This document shows, piece after piece, positions 16,939-25,248 of a DNA stretch of 64,000 nucleotides; position 1 is the first letter of the stretch, and each line of letters opens with the position of its first letter. The DNA is from Myxococcales bacterium (GTDB lineage Bacteria; Myxococcota_A; Polyangia; Palsa-1104; JAEUJZ01): NCBI GenBank assembly GCA_016794505.1, contig JAEUJZ010000160.1, positions 124,001-188,000 on the forward strand, given 5' to 3'. Under the pieces are notes generated by a model, which saw only the letters and a program-made list of their open reading frames with translations, did not search any database and was not told the DNA's origin. The translations under genes and the position numbers were made by a program.

Positions 16939-17598
16939 CTAGTCGTTTTCGACGGAGATCAGGCCCCGCTTGACGGCATAGCGAACCAGCGCTGCGTGAT
17001 TTTGCAGGTCCAGCTTGCGCATGGCGTTTGCGCGATGGATCTCGACGGTGCGTGGGCTGATGCTCAGCTTGTCCGCCACTGCGGCGTTGGTCAGGCCCTC
17101 TGCCACCATCTTTAGAACTTGGCGCTCGCGTCCCGTCAGCGTGTCGTACGGATCGAACTCGCCGCTGTCGCGCGTCTCGTACGGCTCCAGATCCGCCTCG
17201 CTGATCGATGGGGGCAGGTATCGCCGACCTGCTGCGATCTCTTGGATCGCGCGCAGGATCTCCGTCGCATCCGAGGCCTTGAGGGCATAGCCCGCGGCAC
17301 CACAGCGCAGCGCTTCTGCGACATACGCTTTGGTCGCATGCATCGACAGAATCAGCACGCGGCAGCGCGGGTGCAGCTTGGCGACTTGCCGCGCGATGTC
17401 GAAGCCGCTGACGTTGGGCAGCATCAGGTCCAAGACCAGGACGTCGGGCTTGTGCTTTGAAACCAGATCGACGACTTCAAGGCCTTCTCCGGTCTGCCCG
17501 ACAACGGTCAAATCCGACTGCGCCGAGAGCAGAGCGCACAGCCCCTGCCGAACGACGGTGTGATCATCTGCGACTACGACTCGAATCAGCTTGTTCAT
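16939..17598 (-). CDS. NarL/LuxR-family response regulator
   Basis: This is a 219-residue two-component regulator. The receiver domain shows the acidic pair (VVADDH), the phosphoacceptor Asp in VLDLMLP, the Ser/Thr switch in LILSMHA and the Lys in YALKAS. The C-terminal LuxR-type helix-turn-helix reads LTGRERQVLKMVAEGL, then SPRTVEIHRANAMRKL. The start at 17598 (MNKLIRVVVADDH) is where homology begins. It lies 48 bases after the stop of the PAS histidine kinase on the same strand, so the two form an operon and a likely cognate pair. Target genes unknown. Confidence 0.95.
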   Translation of the reverse strand: MNKLIRVVVADDHTVVRQGLCALLSAQSDLTVVGQTGEGLEVVDLVSKHKPDVLVLDLMLPNVSGFDIARQVAKLHPRCRVLILSMHATKAYVAEALRCGAAGYALKASDATEILRAIQEIAAGRRYLPPSISEADLEPYETRDSGEFDPYDTLTGRERQVLKMVAEGLTNAAVADKLSISPRTVEIHRANAMRKLDLQNHAALVRYAVKRGLISVEND

Positions 17599-17646
17599 GT
17601 CCGTTCTCTCCAACGGAAGTGCCCTGGTTGAAAAGGGCATCCTGGG

Positions 17647-19740
17647 TTATCGCTGGGCTGTCTGTCCTGCGTTCGGCTCAGAAGGTTCTGAGGGACGCGA
17701 TAAGGCGTCTTGCATTTCCAAGAGCCCCTCGGGCGCGGCGGGCTGCAGCGGGAGCTCGGCTGTGACTCGCGTGCCTTCACCTGGCCGCGACTCGATGGTG
17801 CATGTGCCTCCGAGTAAGCGTGCGCGTTCCATCATTCCTGAGAGTCCTGCCGCCTGTCGTGCTGAGAGTGATCCTTCGGGATGAAAACCCTGTCCGTGAT
17901 CTTCTATCTGAAGTCCTAAATGCACTCCATCCGACCATATACGGACAGTTGCCTCATTTACCTTGGCGTGCCGCGCAACATTGGTCAGAGCTTCTTGCGC
18001 GATGCGGTACGCGGTGCTTTCGAGCTCGGGGGGAAAGCGGCGATCGACTCCGCGGGCCAGCAGCTGTACGCGAATGTGCATCATTCGCTCATAGCGCTCA
18101 GCCAGCCAGCGCAGCGTGGGAAAGAGCCCCAGATCATCGAGAATCGTTGGACGCAGCTCTAAGGACAGCCGACGCACTCGCTCGACGATATCGCCGACCA
18201 GCTCTTGCGCGTTGTGCAGCGCGGTGCGGCCGGTGTCGTCCTCGATCTTGGCTGGGTCGACTCGCTGCAGGCTGAGCTTGAGGCCCGTGAGCAGCTGTCC
18301 GATATCGTCATGCAGCTCGCGTGCGACGCGACGACTCTCGGTCTCTTGCGCATTGGCTAGGCGGCGTGACAGATCCTGCACCATCTGCAGTGCTTCCAGC
18401 GTTCGTGAGCGCTGGGCTCGTTCGCGATCGAGGTTCTTCTGCAAGCCGGCCGCGTGATCGCGCTCGGTCAGATCACGGATGATCGTCAGCGTCGCCGCGC
18501 CCTCTTGCAGATGCACATGGGCGCTCTGTCCGCTTACGTGAACCAAGCGGCCGTCCTTTCGCACGAGGTACAGCTCCAGAGCCTCCCGACACTGCGCATC
18601 GGGTTTCTGGAGGAACTCCGCCATGCGCGGCAGGACGCGATCTCGTTCCACCTCGGGCAGAAGCTGGGCCTGATCCGCGCCGATCAGCTCCTTGCTTTCG
18701 TACCCGGTGATTCGCAGCAGCGTCGGGTTGACATACTGGATGGTGCTGCCCTGCGTCAGCAGCAGCCCATCGGGTGAGCCCTCGGCGAGCGTGCGGAACA
18801 TGGCTTCGGAAGCGCGCAGGCGCTGCTCGGTCGAGAGCTGCTCGGTTACGTCGCGCATCAGACCGATGGCGCCGCTGATTCCTCCCCGTGCATCGCGAAG
18901 CGGGCCCCAGTTGAGCTGACCCCAGATTTCGCGATTTGTGCGGTGGTGGCGAACCACGCAGGGCGCTTCCGTGTGCGTCTCACCACGCAGGGCGGGTTCA
19001 CTGCCGCGCAGCAGGGGATGCGACGGCACCAGCACATCGGCGTGCTTCCCCTTGAGGACATCCTGTTCCGAGAAGCCTGTGGTCTCTTCCATGTACCGGT
19101 TCCACGCCAAGAAGCGAGCCTGCTGCGCGAGAACGACGATGCCGATCTCGGCGTTGGCAAAGATCGAGTTCTGGAAGTCGATGGACTGACGAAGCTGCTG
19201 CTCTGCGCTGTGGCGTTCTGTGATGTCTTCCAAAAGCGCCGCCCGGCGATACGGCTGGCCTTGGGCGTCGAAGATCGGAAACACCATGATGCGCACGTAG
19301 CGGACCGCTCGATCGGTCGCGCGCACAATGCGAAACGTTCGCTCGGTGTCGGGCATGGCTTCGAGCGTGCGCAGGCGCTGCAGCCGCTCAGCCAGAGCCG
19401 GCATGTCTTCGGGGTGAACGATCTTTCGCCAAACCGTGATGTCCTTCAGAAGATCGCTCGACGGCAAGCCCGTCAACGTCTCAAAGCTCGGACTCACGAA
19501 CAGCACGTTGAGCGTGGCGCTTTCCAGAATCCAGAACACCACGGGCAGGGCGCTGGTGAGCTGGACAAACAGTTGAATGGTCTCACGCTGCGAGCGGCTG
19601 GCCGACAACGCAGCATTCTGCGCTTCTAGCAGCAGGGCATTGACCTGCTGAAGCTCGTTTTCCAGGCGCAGCCGATCCGCGCTCAGGGCATTGAGCTTCG
19701 CCAGAAGATCCGTCCAAACCTGTGAGCCAAAATTCTCCAT
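17647..19740 (-). CDS. PAS-domain sensor histidine kinase (HisKA_3 / NarX-like)
   Basis: This is a 697-residue soluble sensor kinase with no transmembrane segment. An N-terminal coiled coil (about 10-50) precedes three PAS/PAC units (about 55-180, 185-305, 310-430), suggesting a cytoplasmic redox, light or ligand signal. The dimerisation/phosphoacceptor region has SRRVARELHDDIGQLL with the conserved His. The ATPase domain shows AYRIAQEALTNVARHAK (N box), IEDHGQGF and GLSGMMERARLLGG. This layout is that of kinases partnered with NarL-type regulators, and such a regulator is encoded directly downstream. The start at 19740 is about 137 bases from the divergent mutM. Signal unknown. Confidence 0.94.
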   Translation of the reverse strand: MENFGSQVWTDLLAKLNALSADRLRLENELQQVNALLLEAQNAALSASRSQRETIQLFVQLTSALPVVFWILESATLNVLFVSPSFETLTGLPSSDLLKDITVWRKIVHPEDMPALAERLQRLRTLEAMPDTERTFRIVRATDRAVRYVRIMVFPIFDAQGQPYRRAALLEDITERHSAEQQLRQSIDFQNSIFANAEIGIVVLAQQARFLAWNRYMEETTGFSEQDVLKGKHADVLVPSHPLLRGSEPALRGETHTEAPCVVRHHRTNREIWGQLNWGPLRDARGGISGAIGLMRDVTEQLSTEQRLRASEAMFRTLAEGSPDGLLLTQGSTIQYVNPTLLRITGYESKELIGADQAQLLPEVERDRVLPRMAEFLQKPDAQCREALELYLVRKDGRLVHVSGQSAHVHLQEGAATLTIIRDLTERDHAAGLQKNLDRERAQRSRTLEALQMVQDLSRRLANAQETESRRVARELHDDIGQLLTGLKLSLQRVDPAKIEDDTGRTALHNAQELVGDIVERVRRLSLELRPTILDDLGLFPTLRWLAERYERMMHIRVQLLARGVDRRFPPELESTAYRIAQEALTNVARHAKVNEATVRIWSDGVHLGLQIEDHGQGFHPEGSLSARQAAGLSGMMERARLLGGTCTIESRPGEGTRVTAELPLQPAAPEGLLEMQDALSRPSEPSEPNAGQTAQR

Positions 19741-19877
19741 TGGATCCTAGATTATGGCCAAGTAATGTCACCTAACCATTTCTACACTCAGGGTACCGCG
19801 GAAGCAGTCTCTGGGAAAAGGAATATCTCGCGCCTCTTGCACTCGGTTTGCAGGGCTGGTGTAGGGTGCAACATTCC

Positions 19878-20723
19878 ATGCCCGAGCTTCCCGAAGTTGA
19901 GACGATTGTCCGCGGTCTGCATGTAGAGATCGCTGGGAGAATTCTGCGCGATGTGTGGGTTCGCCGCCGCGATCTACGACTGCCAATTCCGCGTGAGTTC
20001 CCAGAGCGCGTCATCGGACGGCGCATCCTCGCGGTGCAGCGACGGGCCAAGTATCTGTTGTTCAGGCTGGACGATCCGCTGCGCGCAGATGGGACGTTGA
20101 TCCTCGCGCATCTGGGAATGACCGGGCGCTTTGCCGTCCAGACGCCGCCCTTTCCTGAGCTTGGCGCGCATGATCACGTCGTCTTCCTCACCGATGACGG
20201 CCGACGTACGACGTTCTCGGATCCGCGGCGTTTCGGACTCCTAAGTCTGGGATACTCCGACCGCCTGGCAGAGCATCCCTTGCTCAAGGATCTGGGACCC
20301 GAGCCGCTTGACGCCAGCTGGACGGGCGAGCAGCTACTTGGAAAGGTCGCCGCCCGCAGGAGTCCGCTCAAGGCCTTGCTCTTGAATCAGAGTGTGGTGG
20401 CGGGCCTGGGCAACATCTACGTCAGCGAGGCCCTGTTTCGCGCACGCCTGTCGCCTCTGCGGCTGGGGTGCAGCCTTAAGCTCGTTGAAGCGCGGCGGCT
20501 CGTGCGCGCGGTGCGGGATGTTCTGCAGGACGCCATCGCGGCCGGAGGCTCCACCTTGCGTGACTATGTGCAGGCGGACGGCTCGATCGGCGGCTTCCAA
20601 ACGCACTTTTCTGTCTACGAACAACAGGACCAGAGCTGCTCGCACCGTGGCTGCCCAGGGGTTATCCGCCGCATCGTCCAGGCCGGACGCTCCACGTATT
20701 TCTGTCCAGCCTGCCAGCGCTGA
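19878..20723 (+). CDS. mutM: Formamidopyrimidine-DNA glycosylase (Fpg/MutM)
   Basis: This is a 281-residue base-excision-repair enzyme that removes 8-oxoguanine and formamidopyrimidines and cleaves the abasic site. The start at 19878 is fixed by the invariant MPELPEVETIVRGL, in which Pro2 (catalytic amine) and Glu3 act. RRAKYLLF carries the conserved Lys, NQSVVAGLGNIYVSEALF is the helix-two-turn-helix, and the C-terminus forms a zinc finger (CSHRGC ... CPAC) with the conserved Arg in QAGRSTYFC. It is divergent from the histidine kinase gene. Full length, with nothing unusual. Confidence 0.97.
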   Translation: MPELPEVETIVRGLHVEIAGRILRDVWVRRRDLRLPIPREFPERVIGRRILAVQRRAKYLLFRLDDPLRADGTLILAHLGMTGRFAVQTPPFPELGAHDHVVFLTDDGRRTTFSDPRRFGLLSLGYSDRLAEHPLLKDLGPEPLDASWTGEQLLGKVAARRSPLKALLLNQSVVAGLGNIYVSEALFRARLSPLRLGCSLKLVEARRLVRAVRDVLQDAIAAGGSTLRDYVQADGSIGGFQTHFSVYEQQDQSCSHRGCPGVIRRIVQAGRSTYFCPACQR

Positions 20724-20887
20724 TGATTCGGAGAATACCCAGCATATCCCAGGCAGATCTCTGATGCGCAATGCCTGCCAGGCAATCGGGCAAGCAGTGT
20801 GGCTGTGAAATTGATGAATAGGTACCTCCCCGCGCACTAACGGCAAGACCACGCGGGTCCTAGTGCAGAACCGTAATTAAGAGCAGA

Positions 20888-20909
20888 CCGCTGCTATGCA
20901 GCAGTGCGG
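20888..20909 (+). terminator. Possible hairpin between convergent genes
   Basis: CTGCT-ATGC-AGCAG, extended by CCG/CGG with a two-base bulge, lies in the 263-base gap between mutM and the convergent gene at 20987. There is no T tract, so it is not a classical intrinsic terminator. The rest of the gap shows nothing else. Confidence 0.25.
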
Positions 20910-20986
20910 CGTCGGAGCTATCACGGTCACGGTCCGAGGGGAGGTGCGGGACGAGCGGCGGGACGAGGGCAGGCGGGGCGGGGGGA

Positions 20987-21526
20987 CTACTTCTTCTTGG
21001 TGCCGCCTGGAACGTACTTCATCAGGCGCTTCTCACCGACGGTGTGGATCTTGTTCTCGCCAACCAACTCGGCCAGCGGAATGCGCAGCTTGTCGGCCAG
21101 TTCTTCGTCGGCAATGCCAGCCGGCTTGAGCTGCTCATCGCGAATCACCGCGGCCAGCTCGGTTCGGCTCAGGCCTGCCTTGTGCGACTCCAGCAAGCGC
21201 AGGGCCACACCCTTTAGGCCCGCCTTCTGATCGTCGCTGAGCCGCGTACGCGTCTTCGGCCCAGTCGCCATCTCGGAGGCTGGCATCGAGCGCCCGGTGA
21301 GCGCCATGGCCAGATCGATGATTCCCATCGTCGAGACCACCGCCCACACGTCCTTGTGCTTCTGGATGCTGGAAACGAACTGGTCGACTGTGACGCGGTT
21401 GTTCAATCGCAGGTTGTTGATCGTCGAGAGCGCAGCCTTGCGGCGCACATCCTCGTTGATGGCCTGAAGCTCACGCTGAAAAATGCCTTCTACATCGGCG
21501 GCTGGATCGTTTCTTGTTGCGGACAT
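20987..21526 (-). CDS. Conserved hypothetical protein, possible winged-helix C-terminus
   Basis: This encodes 179 residues with no signal peptide or membrane segment and no family I recognise. A perfect GGAGG lies about ten bases upstream of the ATG, supporting the start and strong translation. The first 70 residues are helical (MSATRNDPAADVEGIFQREL onward). Residues ~95-175 read like a helix-turn-helix: LSDDQKAGLKGVALRLLES, then SRTELAAVIRDEQ and a basic C-terminus ending GGTKKK. DNA or RNA binding is a guess from this pattern. It is transcribed away from the aldehyde dehydrogenase gene across a 299-base gap holding an AT-rich stretch and a 12-bp palindrome. Confidence 0.8.
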   Translation of the reverse strand: MSATRNDPAADVEGIFQRELQAINEDVRRKAALSTINNLRLNNRVTVDQFVSSIQKHKDVWAVVSTMGIIDLAMALTGRSMPASEMATGPKTRTRLSDDQKAGLKGVALRLLESHKAGLSRTELAAVIRDEQLKPAGIADEELADKLRIPLAELVGENKIHTVGEKRLMKYVPGGTKKK

Positions 21527-21609
21527 GTTCTCTTGTTCCTCCTAACAGGCGCGGCACCTTAGCTGAGTCTGCTTTGCCCTACAAGAAAATAAATATATGA
21601 GACACAGAT

Positions 21610-21621
21610 TGCCAATTGGCA
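21610..21621. promoter_or_regulatory. Perfect 12-bp palindrome in a divergent intergenic region
   Basis: TGCCAATTGGCA is a perfect palindrome in the 299-base gap between the divergent genes at 21526 and 21826. It follows an AT-rich stretch (21580-21600) that could hold a promoter. It may be an operator, but a 12-base palindrome can arise by chance. Confidence 0.3.
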
Positions 21622-21825
21622 GCACCTGTGCCGGTACGAGCGATTGCGCGCAGGCTGCCCAGAAAGGCTGTGCGAGGCGCGGTGCCTCGTGGCTAGGTCC
21701 CCCGTCTGGGGCTGGGGTTGGGCAGAGCCAGCCCGCACTTGCGCAGCCTTCGCCGCGCGTCCCGTTGTACGCTGTCAATTCGGCTATTCAGCTCGCCTGC
21801 TCGACTGCCAGAAAGGGTGTATCGG

Positions 21826-23508
21826 ATGTCCTCCGCTTCTTCGGATGTTTCTGCGGCTCGATCGTCGGTGCCGTCTTTGCCCGGCGAGGTCCAACTTGCC
21901 ACCAGCTTCCCGGCGCGCGATGCGGTGCCGGCGGCCATGGTGTGGCCGGCGACGCAGCCGCGCGTTTTGATCGCGGGCGAGACGCGCATCTATACCGCTG
22001 CGACGCGGGATGTCGTCTCGCCGCTGTGGCTGCGAGCACATCCAGGGGAAGCGCCGCAGCCAACCGTCATCGGACAGACCGCGCATGTATCGGTCGAGGT
22101 GGCTCTGGAAGCCCTGAACGCTGCGCAGGCGGCGTGGGCCCGCGGGGCTGGGCGCTGGCCGACCCTGCGTGTCGAAGAACGCATCGAGGCCGTCGAGCGC
22201 TTCACGGCCGCCATGGTCGCCGTCCGCGATCGCGTCTGTCGCCTCTTAATGTGGGAAGTCGGCAAGACCTGGGCCGACGCGCAGGGCGAGTTCGATCGCA
22301 CGGTGCAGTACATCCGCGACACCATCGAGACGCTCAAGTCGCAGGACCGCGACAACAGCCGCCTGCAGTTTCGCGAGGGCATCATCGCCCAGGTGCGACG
22401 GGCTCCCTTGGGTGTGACGCTGTGCATGGGGCCGTTTAACTACCCGCTGAACGAGACCTTCGCGACGCTGATTCCCGCCTTGATCATGGGCAACACCGCC
22501 GTCGTCAAACTGCCGCGCTTTGGCGTGCTCTTGTGGGATCCGCTGCTCGATGCGTTTGCCGCGGCGTTTCCCCCCGGCGTCGTCAACATCGTAAACGGCC
22601 AGGGCAGCGAGATTGTCCCGCCGCTGATGCAGACCGGCCGCATCGATGTCCTGGCATTTATCGGTAGCTCCAAGTCCGCCGACGCCATCAAAGGCGCCCA
22701 TCCGCGCTTGCACCGCTTGCGCTGCATCTTGGGCCTGGATGCCAAAAACCCCGCCGTCATCCTGCCTGACGCCGATCTATCGACGACGATTCCCGAGTGC
22801 ATCAAGGGCGCGCTGTCGTTTAATGGCCAGCGCTGCACCGCTCTGAAGATCTTTTTCGTCCACCGCGACATCGCCGAGCGCTTTACGGCCGCGCTCTCGG
22901 ATGCGGTCGACAGTCTGCCAAACGGCATGCCCTGGGCCCCCGGCGTGCGCTTGACACCGCTCGTCGAGCCGGACAAGGCCAGCCGCTTGGATTCCTATCT
23001 TCGCGACGCCATCGCGCAGGGGGCGGCGGTGGCCAACCAGGCGCGCGGCGGCGGATCGCACGCCTATACCGCGTATCACCCGGCGGTGCTGTCGGGTGTG
23101 ACGCCGCGCATGCGCATCTATCACGAAGAGCAGTTCGGTCCGATCCTGCCCATCGTGCCCATCGCCGATCTGTCCGAGTTCACCGAGTACATGCTTGAGA
23201 CCAGCTATGGCCAGCAGGCGGCACTGTTTGGTCAGGATCCGGCGACGCTGGGCAAGCTCATCGACGTGCTGTCGACGCAGGTCTGTCGCATCAACCTCAA
23301 CTCGCAGTGTCAGCGCGGGCCCGATGTCTTTCCCTTCACCGGCCGCAAGAGCAGCGCCGAAGGGACGCTCTCGGTCGGGGATGCGCTGCGCAGCTTTTCT
23401 GTTCGCAGCATGGTGGCCGCAAACGGCAACGCCGCTGGCAAGGCCACCGTGCGCGCCATCTTGGATCACGATCACTCGAACTTCCTCAGCACCGACATCA
23501 TCCTGTAG
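21826..23508 (+). CDS. Aldehyde dehydrogenase, probably NADP-dependent glyceraldehyde-3-phosphate dehydrogenase (GapN-like)
   Basis: This is a 560-residue ALDH-superfamily enzyme. Landmarks are GVTLCMGPFNYPLNETF (oxyanion Asn), the FIGSSKSADAIK cofactor turn, and the catalytic Cys in FNGQRCTALKIFF. The C-terminal EEQFGPILPIVP is also standard. Non-phosphorylating GapN oxidises glyceraldehyde-3-phosphate to 3-phosphoglycerate while making NADPH. The stretch that usually reads E-L-G-G-K (general-base Glu) is G-L-D-A-K here, so the base may be displaced. The start at 21826 has a GAAAGG-like site upstream; the open frame begins earlier but with poor sequence. A small STAS-like gene follows after 21 bases, probably in the same transcript. 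The GapN assignment is moderate; ALDH membership is certain. Confidence 0.85.
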   Translation: MSSASSDVSAARSSVPSLPGEVQLATSFPARDAVPAAMVWPATQPRVLIAGETRIYTAATRDVVSPLWLRAHPGEAPQPTVIGQTAHVSVEVALEALNAAQAAWARGAGRWPTLRVEERIEAVERFTAAMVAVRDRVCRLLMWEVGKTWADAQGEFDRTVQYIRDTIETLKSQDRDNSRLQFREGIIAQVRRAPLGVTLCMGPFNYPLNETFATLIPALIMGNTAVVKLPRFGVLLWDPLLDAFAAAFPPGVVNIVNGQGSEIVPPLMQTGRIDVLAFIGSSKSADAIKGAHPRLHRLRCILGLDAKNPAVILPDADLSTTIPECIKGALSFNGQRCTALKIFFVHRDIAERFTAALSDAVDSLPNGMPWAPGVRLTPLVEPDKASRLDSYLRDAIAQGAAVANQARGGGSHAYTAYHPAVLSGVTPRMRIYHEEQFGPILPIVPIADLSEFTEYMLETSYGQQAALFGQDPATLGKLIDVLSTQVCRINLNSQCQRGPDVFPFTGRKSSAEGTLSVGDALRSFSVRSMVAANGNAAGKATVRAILDHDHSNFLSTDIIL

Positions 23509-23529
23509 GACGCCGCCCCGGAGCCACCT

Positions 23530-23973
23530 ATGCCATGGTCTGAGCTTCCCCATCGCGGAACCCTGTACATGCAGGTTGCCTTTGACTCGGCGCGTCGGCT
23601 GGCCCGCTTTCGCCGCAGCGACCGGGCGCTTACCGCGGGATCCGCCGACGGAATCTTGGCGCAGTTCACCGAGGATCTCGATCGCGTCCTGCCCAAGAGC
23701 GAGCGCGCCAAGCTACGGCTTCTGGCCGATACCCGCGAGGCCCCACGCGCCGCCGATCCAGAGCTGGAAGGCAAGCTGCTCACGATCATGACGCCGATCA
23801 TGACCAGCTTTGACTGCGTCGCCGTCCTTCTGCGCACGCCGATCGGCCTCTTGCAGATGCGTCGCCTGATGCGCACCTGGCCCATTCGCGGCGAGGTGTT
23901 TGAGGACGAGAGCGAAGCCATCCTGTGGCTTCTGCGGCAGGACGCATCTACGCCGCGCTCAGGTCGCGACTAG
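23530..23973 (+). CDS. Small conserved protein, STAS/SpoIIAA-like
   Basis: This encodes 147 residues. Alternating beta/alpha segments (TLYMQVAFDSARRLARF, LLTIMTPIMTSFDCVAVLLRTPIGLLQMRRLMRTW, GEVFEDESEAILWLL) give a pattern like STAS or SpoIIAA-like proteins that tune kinases or sigma-factor switches. No catalytic motif is seen. It begins 21 bases after the aldehyde dehydrogenase and is probably co-transcribed. Its last 26 bases overlap the 3' end of the convergent bshA. Function inferred from pattern only. Confidence 0.7.
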   Translation: MPWSELPHRGTLYMQVAFDSARRLARFRRSDRALTAGSADGILAQFTEDLDRVLPKSERAKLRLLADTREAPRAADPELEGKLLTIMTPIMTSFDCVAVLLRTPIGLLQMRRLMRTWPIRGEVFEDESEAILWLLRQDASTPRSGRD

Positions 23974-25234
23974 TCGCGAGGATTCGCCGGTACAGCGCTT
24001 CATAGTCTGCGATGCGCTGCGACTGTTGGAAGCGGGCGAGGACGGCCTCGCGCGCCCGCTGCGCCATGTGGGCATGACGCTGCGGATCCGCGATCAGAAC
24101 CAGGATGCCGCCCGCCATGCCGGCGACATCGCCGACCGGAAACAGGAATCCGGTTTCTTCCGGGCCTTCTGCGATCACCTCGGGCAGACCTCCCACACGC
24201 GACGCCACCACGGGCACGCCGCAGCTCAGCGCTTCCAGCGCCGCCAGCCCAAACGACTCGCTTTGGCTGGGCAGCAGGAACACATCGCTCTCGTGCAGGC
24301 TCGCCGTCAGCGTGGGCTGAGCGCCGCGAAACTGCACGTCCCCCGATAGGCCCAGCGACGTCACCAGCGCTTCCATGCGTGGCCGCTCGGGCCCTTCACC
24401 GATCAGCAGCAAGCGGACGCTGCGCGCCGTCTGCCTTTTCACCGCGGCGAAGATCGCGATGACATCTTCGATGCGCTTGAGCGGGCGAAAGTTCGAGGCA
24501 TGGCACAGCGTAAACGGACGCGCATCCGCGTTCGATCCAGACCGCGGCCCAGCCGGCGCGAAGACCTTGGTATTCACAAAGTTCGGAATCACCGAAATCG
24601 GAAGCTCGCGCGGCAGCTGCAGCAGGTCATACGCGGCGTGCCGCAGGAACTGCGAAGGCACCGTCAAGGCATCGCAGGCCATCAGCGAAAAGCGATGGAT
24701 CTCGCGCAGGCTGGGGCTTTGACCCACGCCGGTTACATCGGTGCCGTGCAAGGTCACCACCGAGCGGGCCAGGGGGCGTGTCGGCGACGGAAACGGCGGG
24801 CCCACGGGCGTCGCTAGGGCGGTCGGCTGCGCAAGCAGGGCCTGGCCAAGAAAGGCGCTGACCGCGTGCGGCACGCCATAGTGCAGGTGCCAGATATCGA
24901 GCCCCTGTTCCCGCGTGATCTGCGCCAAGCACACCGCCAAGGCCAGCGGATAGCTTCCCATGTTCGGCAGCAGATACTCCTCGACCGGTACCTGATGAAA
25001 AAGGAGTCCGGGGTGCTGCGATTCCTTTTTCTCGTTCACATGCGCTCGCAGCCGCTCGGGAACATCGGCGCAGACCATGTGGACCTGGTGGCCGCGCTCG
25101 GCCAGCGCCAGCCCAAGCTCGGTCGCGATCACGCCGCTTCCGCCCATCGTCGGGTAACAGGTCAGCGCAATGCGCAGCGGCCTTTCGTCCGGCGGCTTTA
25201 CCAGGCTGGACCGCGCGTCGTCAGGCGCCGGCAT
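23948..25234 (-). CDS. bshA: N-acetyl-alpha-D-glucosaminyl L-malate synthase BshA
   Basis: This is a GT4-family (GT-B) glycosyltransferase of about 428 residues, the first enzyme of bacillithiol synthesis, joining UDP-GlcNAc and L-malate. [22 protein letters not shown] at the N-terminus and [14 protein letters not shown] are typical of BshA. The donor site reads [28 protein letters not shown]. The 20 residues before the fold are loosely conserved. A GTG at 25252 would overlap the bshC stop as GTGA, a coupled-start pattern, and is a strong alternative to the ATG at 25234. It is immediately downstream of bshC, together encoding two of the three pathway steps; bshB was not found here. Confidence 0.92.
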   Translation of the reverse strand: MPAPDDARSSLVKPPDERPLRIALTCYPTMGGSGVIATELGLALAERGHQVHMVCADVPERLRAHVNEKKESQHPGLLFHQVPVEEYLLPNMGSYPLALAVCLAQITREQGLDIWHLHYGVPHAVSAFLGQALLAQPTALATPVGPPFPSPTRPLARSVVTLHGTDVTGVGQSPSLREIHRFSLMACDALTVPSQFLRHAAYDLLQLPRELPISVIPNFVNTKVFAPAGPRSGSNADARPFTLCHASNFRPLKRIEDVIAIFAAVKRQTARSVRLLLIGEGPERPRMEALVTSLGLSGDVQFRGAQPTLTASLHESDVFLLPSQSESFGLAALEALSCGVPVVASRVGGLPEVIAEGPEETGFLFPVGDVAGMAGGILVLIADPQRHAHMAQRAREAVLARFQQSQRIADYEALYRRILATSRDLSAA

Positions 25235-25248
25235 CCGATCGCTCGGGC

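Noticed and set aside
20724-20986. Small gene in the gap after mutM
   Set aside because: Open frames here are short and overlap the antisense of the next gene. None has a credible start or sequence pattern.
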